Source of the DNA: DASROJ01 sp035646975 | GTDB lineage: Bacteria > Acidobacteriota > Polarisedimenticolia > JACPZX01 > DASXTC01 | Reading direction: 5' to 3' | DNA length: 34,221 bases | NCBI GenBank assembly: GCA_035646975.1 | Contig: DASROJ010000160.1 | Span: forward strand, 1 to 34,221 | Part shown: positions 9,822-17,219 of the stretch, piece by piece | Layout of the letters: every line of letters starts with the position of its first letter | Numbering within the stretch: the first letter of the stretch is position 1 | Notes under the pieces: generated by a model | What the model was told of the DNA's origin: nothing | Databases searched by the model: none | What the model saw: the letters and a program-made list of their open reading frames with translations, nothing else | Made by a program: the position numbers and the translations under genes

Positions 9822-10490
9822 TCAGTGAACGGTGCCCGTCCCGGTTGTGGATGGGAGGCCCACGACAACGATGAAGGAGGCCCGGGAGTTCGGAAGCTGG
9901 TTGGAGGCGATCAACTCGAGCGGCGGCGCCAGACGCGCGAGTATCTCCTGTCGTCCCGCCTCTCCGACCATGAACAGGATTCTGCCGCCGGGGCGCAGCG
10001 CCGATCCGCCTCCCATCAGCAGGGCGGGCAGCGCGGCCACGGCCCGGATCGTGATGCAGTCCCACCGACCCCATCGCGCGAGATCCTTCGGTCGGTCGAC
10101 CCGCGCGCGGATCACGTCGCAGTCGGTGAGTCCCAGCTCCCGGACCACCGTGGCCAGGAAGAGGCTCTTGCGCTCGGTGGGCTCCATCATCCCCACTCGC
10201 AGTTCGTCGAGGACGCACTTGAGCGGGATCGCGGGAAAACCGTTGCCCGACCCGATGTCGAGCAGCGAGCCGCGCCGTTCCTGCAGGTAGGGCAGCAGCG
10301 CCAGGGACTCGAGGACGTGGCGGTGAACCAGGGTCGCCGGATCGAGATCCCCTACCAGGCGAACCGCCCGATTCCATTTCACCAGGAGCCGATAGTGCGC
10401 CTCGATCCGATCCAGCGCGGCGGGGGGAAGATGCAGCTCCGCCTTGCGGGCTTCAGCTTCCAGCAGGGATCTGAACTCCTGAGTGGGCAT
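9822..10490 (-). CDS. rsmG: 16S rRNA (guanine-527-N7)-methyltransferase RsmG (GidB)
   Basis: RsmG uses S-adenosylmethionine to methylate N7 of G527 in 16S rRNA; its loss gives low-level streptomycin resistance in other bacteria. The protein is 222 residues, typical for the family. The SAM-binding motif LLDIGSGNGFPAIPL spans residues 76-90, and LVHRHVLESLALLP precedes it. The C-terminal ILFMVGE strand is also present. The ATG at 10490 overlaps the end of mnmG by 38 bases. The mnmG-rsmG-parA-parB order is the conserved one near origins. Confidence 0.96.
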   Translation of the reverse strand: MPTQEFRSLLEAEARKAELHLPPAALDRIEAHYRLLVKWNRAVRLVGDLDPATLVHRHVLESLALLPYLQERRGSLLDIGSGNGFPAIPLKCVLDELRVGMMEPTERKSLFLATVVRELGLTDCDVIRARVDRPKDLARWGRWDCITIRAVAALPALLMGGGSALRPGGRILFMVGEAGRQEILARLAPPLELIASNQLPNSRASFIVVVGLPSTTGTGTVH

Positions 10491-12297
10491 TTACCGGCCT
10501 TTGCGCATAGACACGAATCAAGGCGAGGGCTGCCGGCGTCACGCCGCTCACTCGCGCAGCCTCACCCAGCGTGGCGGGCCTCAGGCGACCCAGCTTTTCG
10601 ACGATCTCCGTCGACAAGCCGGGCACCCGCCCGTAGTCGAAACCCGGCGGTATCTTCCTGGCACCATCACGGGCAACCCTCTGAATCTCGCCGAGTTGCT
10701 GCTCGATGTAGCCGCGATACTTCACTTTTCCTTCAATCAGCCCCCTCTCGCCGACCGAAAGCCTCACGGGCGGGGCTGCGTGCGCTGCCAGCTCGATCGA
10801 GTCGGTTGACTCGCCCGGCCGGGCGAGCCGGGTCAACAGCGCGCCCCCTTTTTCCGCCGAGCCCAGCCACGACATGTACCTGCCCACCCGATCCTGCTTC
10901 CGACGAAACCTCTCCCAGGTCTGGTCGTCAACCAGACCCAGGCTGCGCGCGTGCGGGGTGAGCCGTTCGTCCGCGCTTTCGATTCCTAGCATCAACCGGT
11001 ATTCGGCCCGCGACGTGAACATCCTGTACGGCTCGCGCGTTCCGCGACTTACCAGATCATCCACCAGCACTCCGATGTACGCTTCGTGGCGACCGAGAAC
11101 GAACCCGGGCGCGCGCTTCACCTTGAGCGCTGCATTGATGCCCGCGACGATTCCCAGGGCTCCGGCCTCTTCGTATCCGGTGGTGCCATCGATCTGCCCT
11201 GCGAGAAACAGCCCGTCGACCCGCCATGATTCAAGAGTCGGTCTTAATTCGGTCGGTTGCACAAAGTCATATTCGATCGCGTAGCCGGGACGAAGGATAC
11301 AGGCTCCCGCCAATCCGTCGATCGAATCGATCATCAGGCGCTGGCTTTCACGAGACAGGCTGGTGGACAGCCCATTGAGATAGATCTCATCGGTGGTCCT
11401 TCCTTCCGGCTCGATGAAGATCTGGTGCCGGAGACGATCGGCAAAACGGACGACCTTGTCTTCCACCGAGGGGCAGTATCGCGGCCCGACCGAGCTGATC
11501 CTCCCGCTGAACATCGGCGACTCGTGCAGCCTTTCACGGATGATCGCGTGTGTGTTCTCGTTGGTGTACGCGATGTGGCAGGGGACCTGGGTGGTCTTGA
11601 TCTCCGTCGTCGAGAAGGAGAAAGGCACCGGGTCGGAGTCCCCCTCCTGCAGCTCGAACCGGGAGAAGTCGATGGTGTCGCGTCGCAGCCGCGGTGGCGT
11701 GCCGGTCTTGAGGCGCCCCATCTCGAACCCGAGCCCTTCCAACGACAGCGCCAGATCCACCGACGGCGCCTCGCCCAGCCTGCCCGCCGGGAAGCTCTCC
11801 CGACCGATGTGAATCCGCCCCCGCAGGAAGGTCCCCGTGGTGATGACGACCGCCTGCGCCTCGAGCACCCGCCCGTCCGACAGCGACAGCCCGGAAATCC
11901 GGCCTTGCCCACCGGAAGAGAACCGCAGCGCGTCGGCCATCCCTTCAACGATCTCCAGACCCGGCGTGGCGCGCAGCAGGCGAAGCATCACTTCGTGGTA
12001 CTCGGCTTTGTCGGTCTGCGCGCGCGGCGCCTGCACCGCGGGACCCCGGCTGCGGTTCAAGAGGCGGAACTGGATGCCGGCCTCATCGGTCACGCGCCCC
12101 ATCAATCCACCCAGCGCGTCGATCTCGCGCACGAGGTGCCCCTTTGCGAGTCCACCGATGGCCGGATTGCACGACATGCGCGCCACCGCCCCGGCGGTCG
12201 GCACCACCAGGGCGGTATGCAGGCCGGACCTGGCCGAGGCGTGCGCGGCCTCGCATCCCGCATGACCCGCCCCGACGACCACGACGTCGAACTTCAC
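10453..12297 (-). CDS. mnmG: tRNA uridine-5-carboxymethylaminomethyl modification enzyme MnmG (GidA)
   Basis: MnmG is an FAD-dependent enzyme that works with MnmE to install the (carboxymethyl)aminomethyl group at wobble uridine 34 of several tRNAs. At 614 residues it is full length. The FAD-binding GAGHAG is at residues 9-14, followed by MSCNPAIGGLAKGHLVREIDALGG, FSGRISSVGPRYCPSVEDK in the middle and the helical C-terminal domain (YRGYIEQQ). The start is GTG at 12297, supported by a GGAGG ribosome-binding site four bases upstream and by the conserved KFDVVVVGAGHAG that follows. It overlaps rsmG downstream, and its partner mnmE is the next gene upstream. Confidence 0.97.
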   Translation of the reverse strand: MKFDVVVVGAGHAGCEAAHASARSGLHTALVVPTAGAVARMSCNPAIGGLAKGHLVREIDALGGLMGRVTDEAGIQFRLLNRSRGPAVQAPRAQTDKAEYHEVMLRLLRATPGLEIVEGMADALRFSSGGQGRISGLSLSDGRVLEAQAVVITTGTFLRGRIHIGRESFPAGRLGEAPSVDLALSLEGLGFEMGRLKTGTPPRLRRDTIDFSRFELQEGDSDPVPFSFSTTEIKTTQVPCHIAYTNENTHAIIRERLHESPMFSGRISSVGPRYCPSVEDKVVRFADRLRHQIFIEPEGRTTDEIYLNGLSTSLSRESQRLMIDSIDGLAGACILRPGYAIEYDFVQPTELRPTLESWRVDGLFLAGQIDGTTGYEEAGALGIVAGINAALKVKRAPGFVLGRHEAYIGVLVDDLVSRGTREPYRMFTSRAEYRLMLGIESADERLTPHARSLGLVDDQTWERFRRKQDRVGRYMSWLGSAEKGGALLTRLARPGESTDSIELAAHAAPPVRLSVGERGLIEGKVKYRGYIEQQLGEIQRVARDGARKIPPGFDYGRVPGLSTEIVEKLGRLRPATLGEAARVSGVTPAALALIRVYAQRPVNAHSGVQIPAGS

Positions 12298-12320
12298 CCT
12301 GCCTCCTTCGTCTTGCCTGC

Positions 12321-12365
12321 CGGTGTCCTGTGCCCCGATGTCTTGTGCCCAGGTGTCCCCTGTTC
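12321..12365. repeat. Three 15-base tandem repeats between mnmE and mnmG
   Basis: The plus strand reads CGGTGTCCTGTGCCC, CGATGTCTTGTGCCC and AGGTGTCCCCTGTTC in direct succession. The first two differ at two positions and the third is more degenerate. They fill more than half of the 78-base gap between the mnmE stop and the mnmG ribosome-binding site. This could be a mutational minisatellite or a spacer; I see no known binding motif. Confidence 0.7.
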
Positions 12366-12375
12366 CGGTCCGTTA

Positions 12376-13743
12376 TCACTTCCCGATGCAGAAGGTGGAG
12401 AAGATCCGCTCGTGGATGTCGGCCACCGTGACCGCCCCGGTGATTTCACCGAGCCGCTCCATGGCGGAATACAACTCGACCAGCACGATCTCCTCGGAGG
12501 CGCCCTCCTGCTGCGCCCGCGCTCCTCGCGCAAGAGATTCCGAGCAGCTCCGCAGCGCATCATGATGGCGCGCGTCCGCCACGATGACCGCCTCGGTGGT
12601 GAGGCCGGGCGCGCCCGCCAGCGCGGTGAAAATCGCCCCTCGAAGGCTTTCGATGCCTGCGCCGGTCTCGGACGAAACCAGAATCCCCGCCTTCGACCAG
12701 GCCGGCGGCTCCCGGTCGAGCAGATCGGCCTTGCTCGCCACCAGCATCGCCCCATCCAGGTGGTCGCCAAGCAGCCGTTCATCCTGAGAATCGGGCTCCT
12801 CGTCGCACGGACAGAGCACCAGCACCAGGTCGGCCTGCTCTGAAATCTTTCGGGCCCGCTCGACTCCCTGCGCTTCGATCCCCCGCGCCCCTTCCCGCAG
12901 CCCCGCCGTGTCGGTGAGCCTCACCGCGATCCCATCCAGGTCGATCGTCTCGGAGATGAAGTCACGGGTGGTGCCCGGCTCGCTCGAGACGATGGCCCGT
13001 TCGGTACGCAGCAGCCGATTGAAGAGGCTCGACTTGCCGGCGTTGGGCCGGCCGGCGAGCGCCACGCGCGCCCCTTCGCGCAGCATGCGCCCCTGACGGT
13101 ATGACGCGACAAAGCCTCGCACGGCGGCCTCCAGATCCCGGAGGGGTCGAGCCACCCCCAGGTCACGCTCCTGCAGGTCGGGCTCCTCGGCGAACTCGAG
13201 CCTTGCTTCGAGGCGCGAGATGATCTCGATCAGCGTCTCTCGCATCGAGGTCACGCATCGGGAGAGATCGCCGCGAAGCTGTCCCTGCGCGGCGCGCGCC
13301 GCGGCGGCGGTCGGAGCTTCGATGAGATCGCGCACCGCCTCGGCCTGCGCAAGATCCATTCGCCCGCTGAGCACCGCGCGATAGGTGAACTCACCGGGTT
13401 CGGCGGGACGGGCGCCGGCATGGACGAGCGCCTCGAGCAATTGTTCGACGACCACCGGGCTGGCGTGGCAGCTCAGCTCCGCGACATCATCACCCGTGTA
13501 GGAATGCCCCGCGGGATGAAAGACCAGGTAGCCGCGATCCAGGGGCGCGCCGGCTTCGGCCTGGCGCGGATCGCGAATCCAGCCCAGGAGCGCCGTCGCA
13601 GGGCTTATTTGGTCGGTCCCCCTTAACATTATTACTGTCCTTGCGCACTCCAGTGCCCTGGGGCCGCTGAGCCGCACCACGGCGATCCCGCCGCGGCCCG
13701 GTGGCGTGGACAGGGCGACGATGGTCTGGTCCGGTGAATGCAT
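12376..13743 (-). CDS. mnmE: tRNA modification GTPase MnmE (TrmE)
   Basis: MnmE is a potassium-activated dimerising GTPase that binds 5-formyl-tetrahydrofolate and partners with MnmG in wobble-uridine modification. The 455-residue protein has the N-terminal folate-binding domain (PPGRGGIAVVRLSGP near 14-28 and GEFTYRAVLSGRMDLAQAEA near 117-136), the G domain with GRPNAGKS at 231-238, PGTTRD at 256-261 and DTAG at 278-281, a NKxD-like SKAD element, and the C-terminal CIGK containing the family's conserved Cys. The ATG at 13743 lies five bases after the khpB stop. It is full length and unremarkable. Confidence 0.97.
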   Translation of the reverse strand: MHSPDQTIVALSTPPGRGGIAVVRLSGPRALECARTVIMLRGTDQISPATALLGWIRDPRQAEAGAPLDRGYLVFHPAGHSYTGDDVAELSCHASPVVVEQLLEALVHAGARPAEPGEFTYRAVLSGRMDLAQAEAVRDLIEAPTAAAARAAQGQLRGDLSRCVTSMRETLIEIISRLEARLEFAEEPDLQERDLGVARPLRDLEAAVRGFVASYRQGRMLREGARVALAGRPNAGKSSLFNRLLRTERAIVSSEPGTTRDFISETIDLDGIAVRLTDTAGLREGARGIEAQGVERARKISEQADLVLVLCPCDEEPDSQDERLLGDHLDGAMLVASKADLLDREPPAWSKAGILVSSETGAGIESLRGAIFTALAGAPGLTTEAVIVADARHHDALRSCSESLARGARAQQEGASEEIVLVELYSAMERLGEITGAVTVADIHERIFSTFCIGK

Positions 13744-13748
13744 TTTTC

Positions 13749-14195
13749 TCAGGCGGGGGAGATGACGATGCTCTTGATGAGCCCGTCGCCGATGCTTTCC
13801 GACCTGACTCCCGTCTCTTCCTTCAAGGCGAGATGGACCAGGCGGCGTTCGTAGGAGTTCATGGGAGGCAGCTCCACGGGCCGGCCGAGCTTCCGCACCT
13901 CATCAGCCGCCTGCTTCGCGGAGTCCACCAGATCCTGCTCCCGGTCCTTTCGAAAACCTTCGCAGTCGACCACCAGCCGCTTGTCGAGTCCGAGCTGCGA
14001 CTCGGCGACCCGGCCGATGAGCAGCTGAAGAGCCTCGAGAACGGAGCCCTTGCGCTCCATCAACAGGTAGGCGTCCGCGCCCGAGAGGTTGATCTGGATG
14101 GAGTCTTCGGTCTCTGTCACGCTGGGCGTCAGCGACAGTTGCATTGCCTTGATGAAGGTCAGGGCCAGCTGCTCGATGTCATTCTGCCTGTCCAT
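13749..14195 (-). CDS. khpB: RNA-binding protein KhpB/Jag (KH and R3H domains)
   Basis: KhpB (also Jag, SpoIIIJ-associated) is a small RNA-binding protein encoded next to yidC in many bacteria and linked to cell-division and envelope regulation. The 148-residue protein has a KH-type region (INLSGADAYLLMERKGSVLEALQLLIGRV, written here in two linked parts of one helix-strand unit around residues 37-62) and a C-terminal R3H domain whose RxxxH is in ERRLVH near residue 118. The separate Jag_N domain is absent, so it is the short form. I chose the ATG at 14195: the GGAGG upstream is too close to the GTG at 14198. It lies 16 bases after the yidC stop and is probably cotranscribed with it. Confidence 0.92.
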   Translation of the reverse strand: MDRQNDIEQLALTFIKAMQLSLTPSVTETEDSIQINLSGADAYLLMERKGSVLEALQLLIGRVAESQLGLDKRLVVDCEGFRKDREQDLVDSAKQAADEVRKLGRPVELPPMNSYERRLVHLALKEETGVRSESIGDGLIKSIVISPA

Positions 14196-14211
14196 CACCC
14201 CTCCGCGCGGC

Positions 14212-15999
14212 TCACCCGCTCTGGTCCCTGTGTTGCGCCTCGGCCTCGAGCTGATCGGCCTTTCTGTTGGTCAGATACTGCTGCCCCATCCCGAGCAGAT
14301 TGCTTGTCAGCCAGTAGATCACCAGACCGCTCGGCATGTTCATCATGAAGAAGGTGAACATCACCGGCATGAACATCATCATACGACGCTGCGTCGGATC
14401 GGGTATCGACGAAGATGTCATCCACTGCTGCGCCAGCCAGGAGCCTCCCATCAGCAACGGCGTGATGTAGTAAGGGTCGCGGCGGGACAGATCCTGAAGC
14501 CACAGTCCGAACGGCGCGTGGCGCATCTCGATGGTCACAGCCAGCAGGTTGTAGAAGGCGATGAAGACCGGCATCTGCAGCAACAACGGCAGACACCCCC
14601 CGAGATTGGCCATCGGGTTGATCCCTTCTTTCTTGTACAGCGCCATGACCTCGTCGTTCATCTGGCGCTGCGTCTCCATCGACTTCTTCATCTTGCGGTA
14701 GCGGTCCTGGATCGCCTTCACGCGCGGCTGAACCTTGGCCATCTTCTTGCTCGTCTGCCGCATCGTGATGGAGGACTTGTACATGATCGGGAAGAACACC
14801 AGCCGGACCAGGATGGTCAGCAGGATGATGGACCAGCCGTAGTTTCCAACCGAGGCGTTGATCCAGGTCAAGGCAAGGAAGAGCCCCTTCGTGCAGATGT
14901 AGATCAGCGAGAAGCGGGAGAAGTCGATGACACGCTCGACTTCCTGCCCCATGGACTTGAGAAGGTTGTAGTCCTTGGGCCCGACGAACAGCCGGTAGGC
15001 GCCGCCACCGTCGGCCCTCACGCCCGCGCTCAACAAAGGCTCGGGCTTCGGCGTGGCGGCGGCCGCGGCCGGAGGCACCGGGTGCGGCTCGATGGTCACC
15101 GCCAGGGCCGGCTGACCCTCCAGCGGAAGAACAAGGTTCGCAAAGTAGGTCGAGTCGATGCCGGCCCAGCGTATCGCCCCTGCCGCGCCGCCGAACTGCA
15201 CCGTTGTGGTGGTCTTGATGGCCGGCAGGCGCACGATGTCGCGGCCATCATGCACCACCGCCTCGCCCTCTATGTGTCCGTAGCCCCGCGTGTCGTCTTC
15301 GGCCTGCTGCGCCAGACCGGCCGCCCAGATCAGCGTGGCCGCCACCGGCTTGCCGTTGCGGGTGACCTCGAAGGTGATCCGGCCCAGGTACCCCTGTTCC
15401 GGAACCTCGAGGACCTTCGAGACCGCCAGCCCGTTGCCATCGGCGAACTTGAACGAAACCCGTTTGCCCGGCCCCACCCCCGAAGGATCTCCCGCGGGGA
15501 TATCGGAGACTTCGTGCGTGTAGAGCGCCTTGGAAAGCAGGCGCGTGGCCTCCTGGTCGCCGTCGATCCCCACCTGGAGCGGCAGCACGCCAAGGGTCCT
15601 TGCCAGATCGGGGATGAGATCCACGGGCACACCGCCGTTGATGGTGTACCGGGTCAGACGCCACCAGGTGGCGCAACCCCCTTCGTTGGACAGACGGATG
15701 TCCTGGGTCGAGGTGATGACGCGGAACTCTTCCTTCGAGCTGGCGCGTATCGGCGTGTAGGCGGTCGTGCCCGGTGGGCCGGCGGCGCCCGGCGAAGCCG
15801 CCGCGGCGGCATCGTTGACGGGAGGCTGGGTCTCGGGATGGACCGCCCCCGACCCGCCACCCGGGGCGGGCGCGCCGCTGCCGGACGCTGGCGCGACTGG
15901 CTGAACGGGATGCGGTGTTGTGGCCGGACCGAACAGGAGAGTCCAGGTGGCCATGACGGCGACCGACAGGACGATGGCGAGAAGCGCGCGTTTTTCCAC
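14212..15999 (-). CDS. yidC: Membrane protein insertase YidC
   Basis: YidC inserts and folds inner-membrane proteins, alone or with SecYEG; F0 subunit c is a known client in other bacteria. At 595 residues it is the Gram-negative long form. It has an N-terminal transmembrane segment (ALLAIVLSVAVMATWTLLF, about 5-23), a Pro/Gly/Ala-rich linker, a large periplasmic beta-domain to about residue 370 and the conserved five-helix OxaA-like domain after it (WSIILLTILVRLVFFPIMYK; the Arg in this helix matches the groove arginine). The cytoplasmic loop has KVQPRVKAIQDRYRKM. The start is GTG at 15999. It is preceded by yidD and followed by khpB, the usual order. Confidence 0.97.
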   Translation of the reverse strand: MEKRALLAIVLSVAVMATWTLLFGPATTPHPVQPVAPASGSGAPAPGGGSGAVHPETQPPVNDAAAAASPGAAGPPGTTAYTPIRASSKEEFRVITSTQDIRLSNEGGCATWWRLTRYTINGGVPVDLIPDLARTLGVLPLQVGIDGDQEATRLLSKALYTHEVSDIPAGDPSGVGPGKRVSFKFADGNGLAVSKVLEVPEQGYLGRITFEVTRNGKPVAATLIWAAGLAQQAEDDTRGYGHIEGEAVVHDGRDIVRLPAIKTTTTVQFGGAAGAIRWAGIDSTYFANLVLPLEGQPALAVTIEPHPVPPAAAAATPKPEPLLSAGVRADGGGAYRLFVGPKDYNLLKSMGQEVERVIDFSRFSLIYICTKGLFLALTWINASVGNYGWSIILLTILVRLVFFPIMYKSSITMRQTSKKMAKVQPRVKAIQDRYRKMKKSMETQRQMNDEVMALYKKEGINPMANLGGCLPLLLQMPVFIAFYNLLAVTIEMRHAPFGLWLQDLSRRDPYYITPLLMGGSWLAQQWMTSSSIPDPTQRRMMMFMPVMFTFFMMNMPSGLVIYWLTSNLLGMGQQYLTNRKADQLEAEAQHRDQSG

Positions 16000-16023
16000 G
16001 ATCGGTTTTCCGGCCTCGAAGTC

Positions 16024-16242
16024 TTATCTGACGGGATCAAATCCGCCAGGGTGGAAGGGATGGCACCGCGAGAGTCTCTTCAGAGTCAGGATCGATCCTC
16101 GCGCAAGTCCGTGCCGCTGAAACGCTTCGTAGCTGTACTCCGAGCAGGTGGGGTGAAACCGGCACATCGGCGGCAGCAGTGGCGTGATGAGCTTCTTGTA
16201 GAGCCGCAGGAGGCCGAGCACGGCCGAAAGACCCCAGGTCAT
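16024..16242 (-). CDS. yidD: Membrane protein insertion efficiency factor YidD
   Basis: YidD is a small membrane-associated protein that assists YidC-dependent insertion. The 72-residue protein has the family signature CRFHPTCSEYSYEA (about 27-40) with its conserved cysteines, and ends with CHPFHPGGFDPV. The ATG at 16242 overlaps the TGA of rnpA in a four-base ATGA, so translation is coupled; a longer reading into rnpA would add a non-conserved tail. It lies 24 bases upstream of yidC. Confidence 0.95.
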   Translation of the reverse strand: MTWGLSAVLGLLRLYKKLITPLLPPMCRFHPTCSEYSYEAFQRHGLARGSILTLKRLSRCHPFHPGGFDPVR

Positions 16243-16802
16243 TTTCTGCCCTTCGAGACCTCTGCGAACCGGGCGACGCAACCGAGAAACTCGGCCTCGA
16301 GCAGGGCCAGCGGCTGTCGCGCGATCTGAGGCTTGGCGTTAACCACGATGTCCACTGAGACCTGCAGAAACCCCCGACGCTTGCGAAAGATCTCACGCAT
16401 CCTGCGCCGCGCCTGGTTCCTGACCACGGCGTTGCCGACCTTTCGGCTCAATGTCACGCCAAGACGGCATCGACCGGCATTGTTCGGAAGGATGAAGAGA
16501 ACGAAGTGCGGACCCGGAATCCGCACGCCACGGGAGTAGACCGCTTCGAACTCCCGGCGGTGATGGAGTCTGTCTTCCCGGGCGAACTTTTCTCCCTGCG
16601 CTTCCCCTAGACCGTCAATCTCTTCCGGCCCTTGGCCCGCCGGCGCTTGAGCACCAGGCGACCCTTTGCGGTTTTCATCCGCGCGCGGAATCCATGCGTC
16701 TTCTTGCGCCGGTCGTTGTTCGGTTGAAACGTCCTCTTGGCCATGTACTCCTCGCGCGTTCGCCGATCTCTGAGTTTTGCTGATCTGTCTCGATTGAGTC
16801 AC
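16239..16802 (-). CDS. rnpA: Ribonuclease P protein component; its frame runs through rpmH
   Basis: RnpA is the protein cofactor of RNase P, which matures the 5' ends of tRNAs. The conserved core starts at EDRLHHRREFEAVYSRG (about residues 75-91) and includes the signature SRKVGNAVVRNQARRRMREIFR. The coordinates given are the longest form, from GTG at 16802, 187 residues. This frame stays open across the whole of rpmH, which lies nested inside it in another frame. No ATG, GTG, TTG or CTG occurs in frame between that GTG and the conserved core. The alternatives are rare starts such as ATT at 16619, which would give a normal 126-residue protein and has an AAGGG nine bases upstream. A promoter-like element places the likely transcript start just downstream of the GTG, which argues against the long form. 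The gene itself is certain; the start is not. Confidence 0.9.
   Translation of the reverse strand: MTQSRQISKTQRSANARGVHGQEDVSTEQRPAQEDAWIPRADENRKGSPGAQAPAGQGPEEIDGLGEAQGEKFAREDRLHHRREFEAVYSRGVRIPGPHFVLFILPNNAGRCRLGVTLSRKVGNAVVRNQARRRMREIFRKRRGFLQVSVDIVVNAKPQIARQPLALLEAEFLGCVARFAEVSKGRK
16607..16744 (-). CDS. rpmH: 50S ribosomal protein L34
   Basis: L34 is a small basic protein of the large ribosomal subunit. The 45-residue protein begins MAKRTFQPNNDRRKKTHGFR and continues with ARMKTAKGRLVLKRRRAKGR, which is the whole family signature. The ATG at 16744 has a GAGGAG ribosome-binding sequence just upstream; the TAG stop is at 16609-16607. The gene is entirely contained within the longest reading of rnpA in a different frame. 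It is the first gene of the leftward cluster and is preceded by a good promoter candidate. Confidence 0.97.
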   Translation of the reverse strand: MAKRTFQPNNDRRKKTHGFRARMKTAKGRLVLKRRRAKGRKRLTV

Positions 16803-16804
16803 AG

Positions 16805-16833
16805 ATGTTATCGGGCACCCCGGGGTGAGTCAA
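16805..16833 (-). promoter_or_regulatory. Predicted promoter of rpmH-rnpA-yidD-yidC
   Basis: On the minus strand TTGACT (16833-16828) is followed after 17 bases by TAACAT (16810-16805). Five of six and four of six consensus bases match. The expected transcript start is around 16799-16796, giving a leader of about 50-55 bases before rpmH. The GTG at 16802 would then lie outside the message. Confidence 0.6.
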
Positions 16834-16848
16834 GCATCCGTTTGCGCG

Positions 16849-16878
16849 TTGCCTCGGCTCCGAGCGCTATGATAGAAT
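16849..16878 (+). promoter_or_regulatory. Predicted rightward promoter towards dnaA (extended -10)
   Basis: TTGCCT (16849-16854), an 18-base spacer and TAGAAT (16873-16878) preceded by TGA make an extended -10 promoter; the -10 matches five of six bases. It is back-to-back with the rpmH promoter, with the two -35 elements 15 bases apart. It would give dnaA a leader of about 335 bases. Confidence 0.4.
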
Positions 16879-17101
16879 TTCGCGTTTCGAGAAACCTGAT
16901 AGAGAGCAGCAGGTCTCCTGTGTGCGGTTCCTCTATTGTTCCCGTCGCGTCTGGCAACGATCGCGTCTCGACGGAGGATGAACCCGGGTGATGCGGTGGC
17001 TGATGACCTGCCCGGTTGCATGCCTCGAGAGGGTCCCCAGCACAACATCTGGCCTCACCAGAATGCGTGGCACAAGACTTGGCACTGAGGTGCACTCACG
17101 G

Positions 17102-17130
17102 TTGACATAACGCGGGACACAGGCTGGCAT
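17102..17130 (+). promoter_or_regulatory. Possible proximal dnaA promoter
   Basis: A perfect -35, TTGACA (17102-17107), is followed after 17 bases by TGGCAT (17125-17130), a weak -10 with three of six matches. The start would be about 80 bases before dnaA and upstream of the two DnaA boxes, so DnaA could act on it. Confidence 0.35.
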
Positions 17131-17174
17131 TCCCTGATAAGGCCCACAATTTCAGCAGTTTACACGGCGTCCTC

Positions 17175-17205
17175 TTTTCCACAGATGTTGAAAACTTGTG
17201 GATAC
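17175..17205. promoter_or_regulatory. Pair of inverted DnaA boxes upstream of dnaA
   Basis: TTTTCCACA (17175-17183) differs from the consensus TTATCCACA at one base. TGTGGATAC (17197-17205) differs from the reverse consensus TGTGGATAA at one base. They face each other 13 bases apart, just before the dnaA start, an arrangement that suits autoregulation by DnaA and/or origin binding. The second box contains the TTG at 17196, one reason not to use that codon as the start. Confidence 0.75.
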
Positions 17206-17219
17206 TAAAGGGCTTGCCC

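Larger units (their letters stand above)
16803..17219. other. 417-base gap between rpmH/rnpA and dnaA (divergent regulatory region, possible oriC part)
   Basis: Gene orientation switches here: everything to the left is on the minus strand and the conserved genes to the right are on the plus strand. The gap holds a leftward promoter, a rightward extended -10 promoter, a TTGACA box and two near-consensus DnaA boxes close to dnaA. A small inverted repeat GTTTC-GA-GAAAC lies near 16884-16895. I see no convincing small gene; the 40-codon frame from 16869 has no ribosome-binding site or recognisable product. Confidence 0.7.

Noticed and set aside
16869..16991. A 40-codon frame in the rpmH-dnaA gap
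   Set aside because: It overlaps the predicted rightward promoter and has no ribosome-binding site or recognisable product.
17196..17219. TTG start for dnaA eight codons upstream
   Set aside because: The TTG lies in a DnaA box and has no ribosome-binding site, while ATG 17220 fits the family start and has AAGG upstream.
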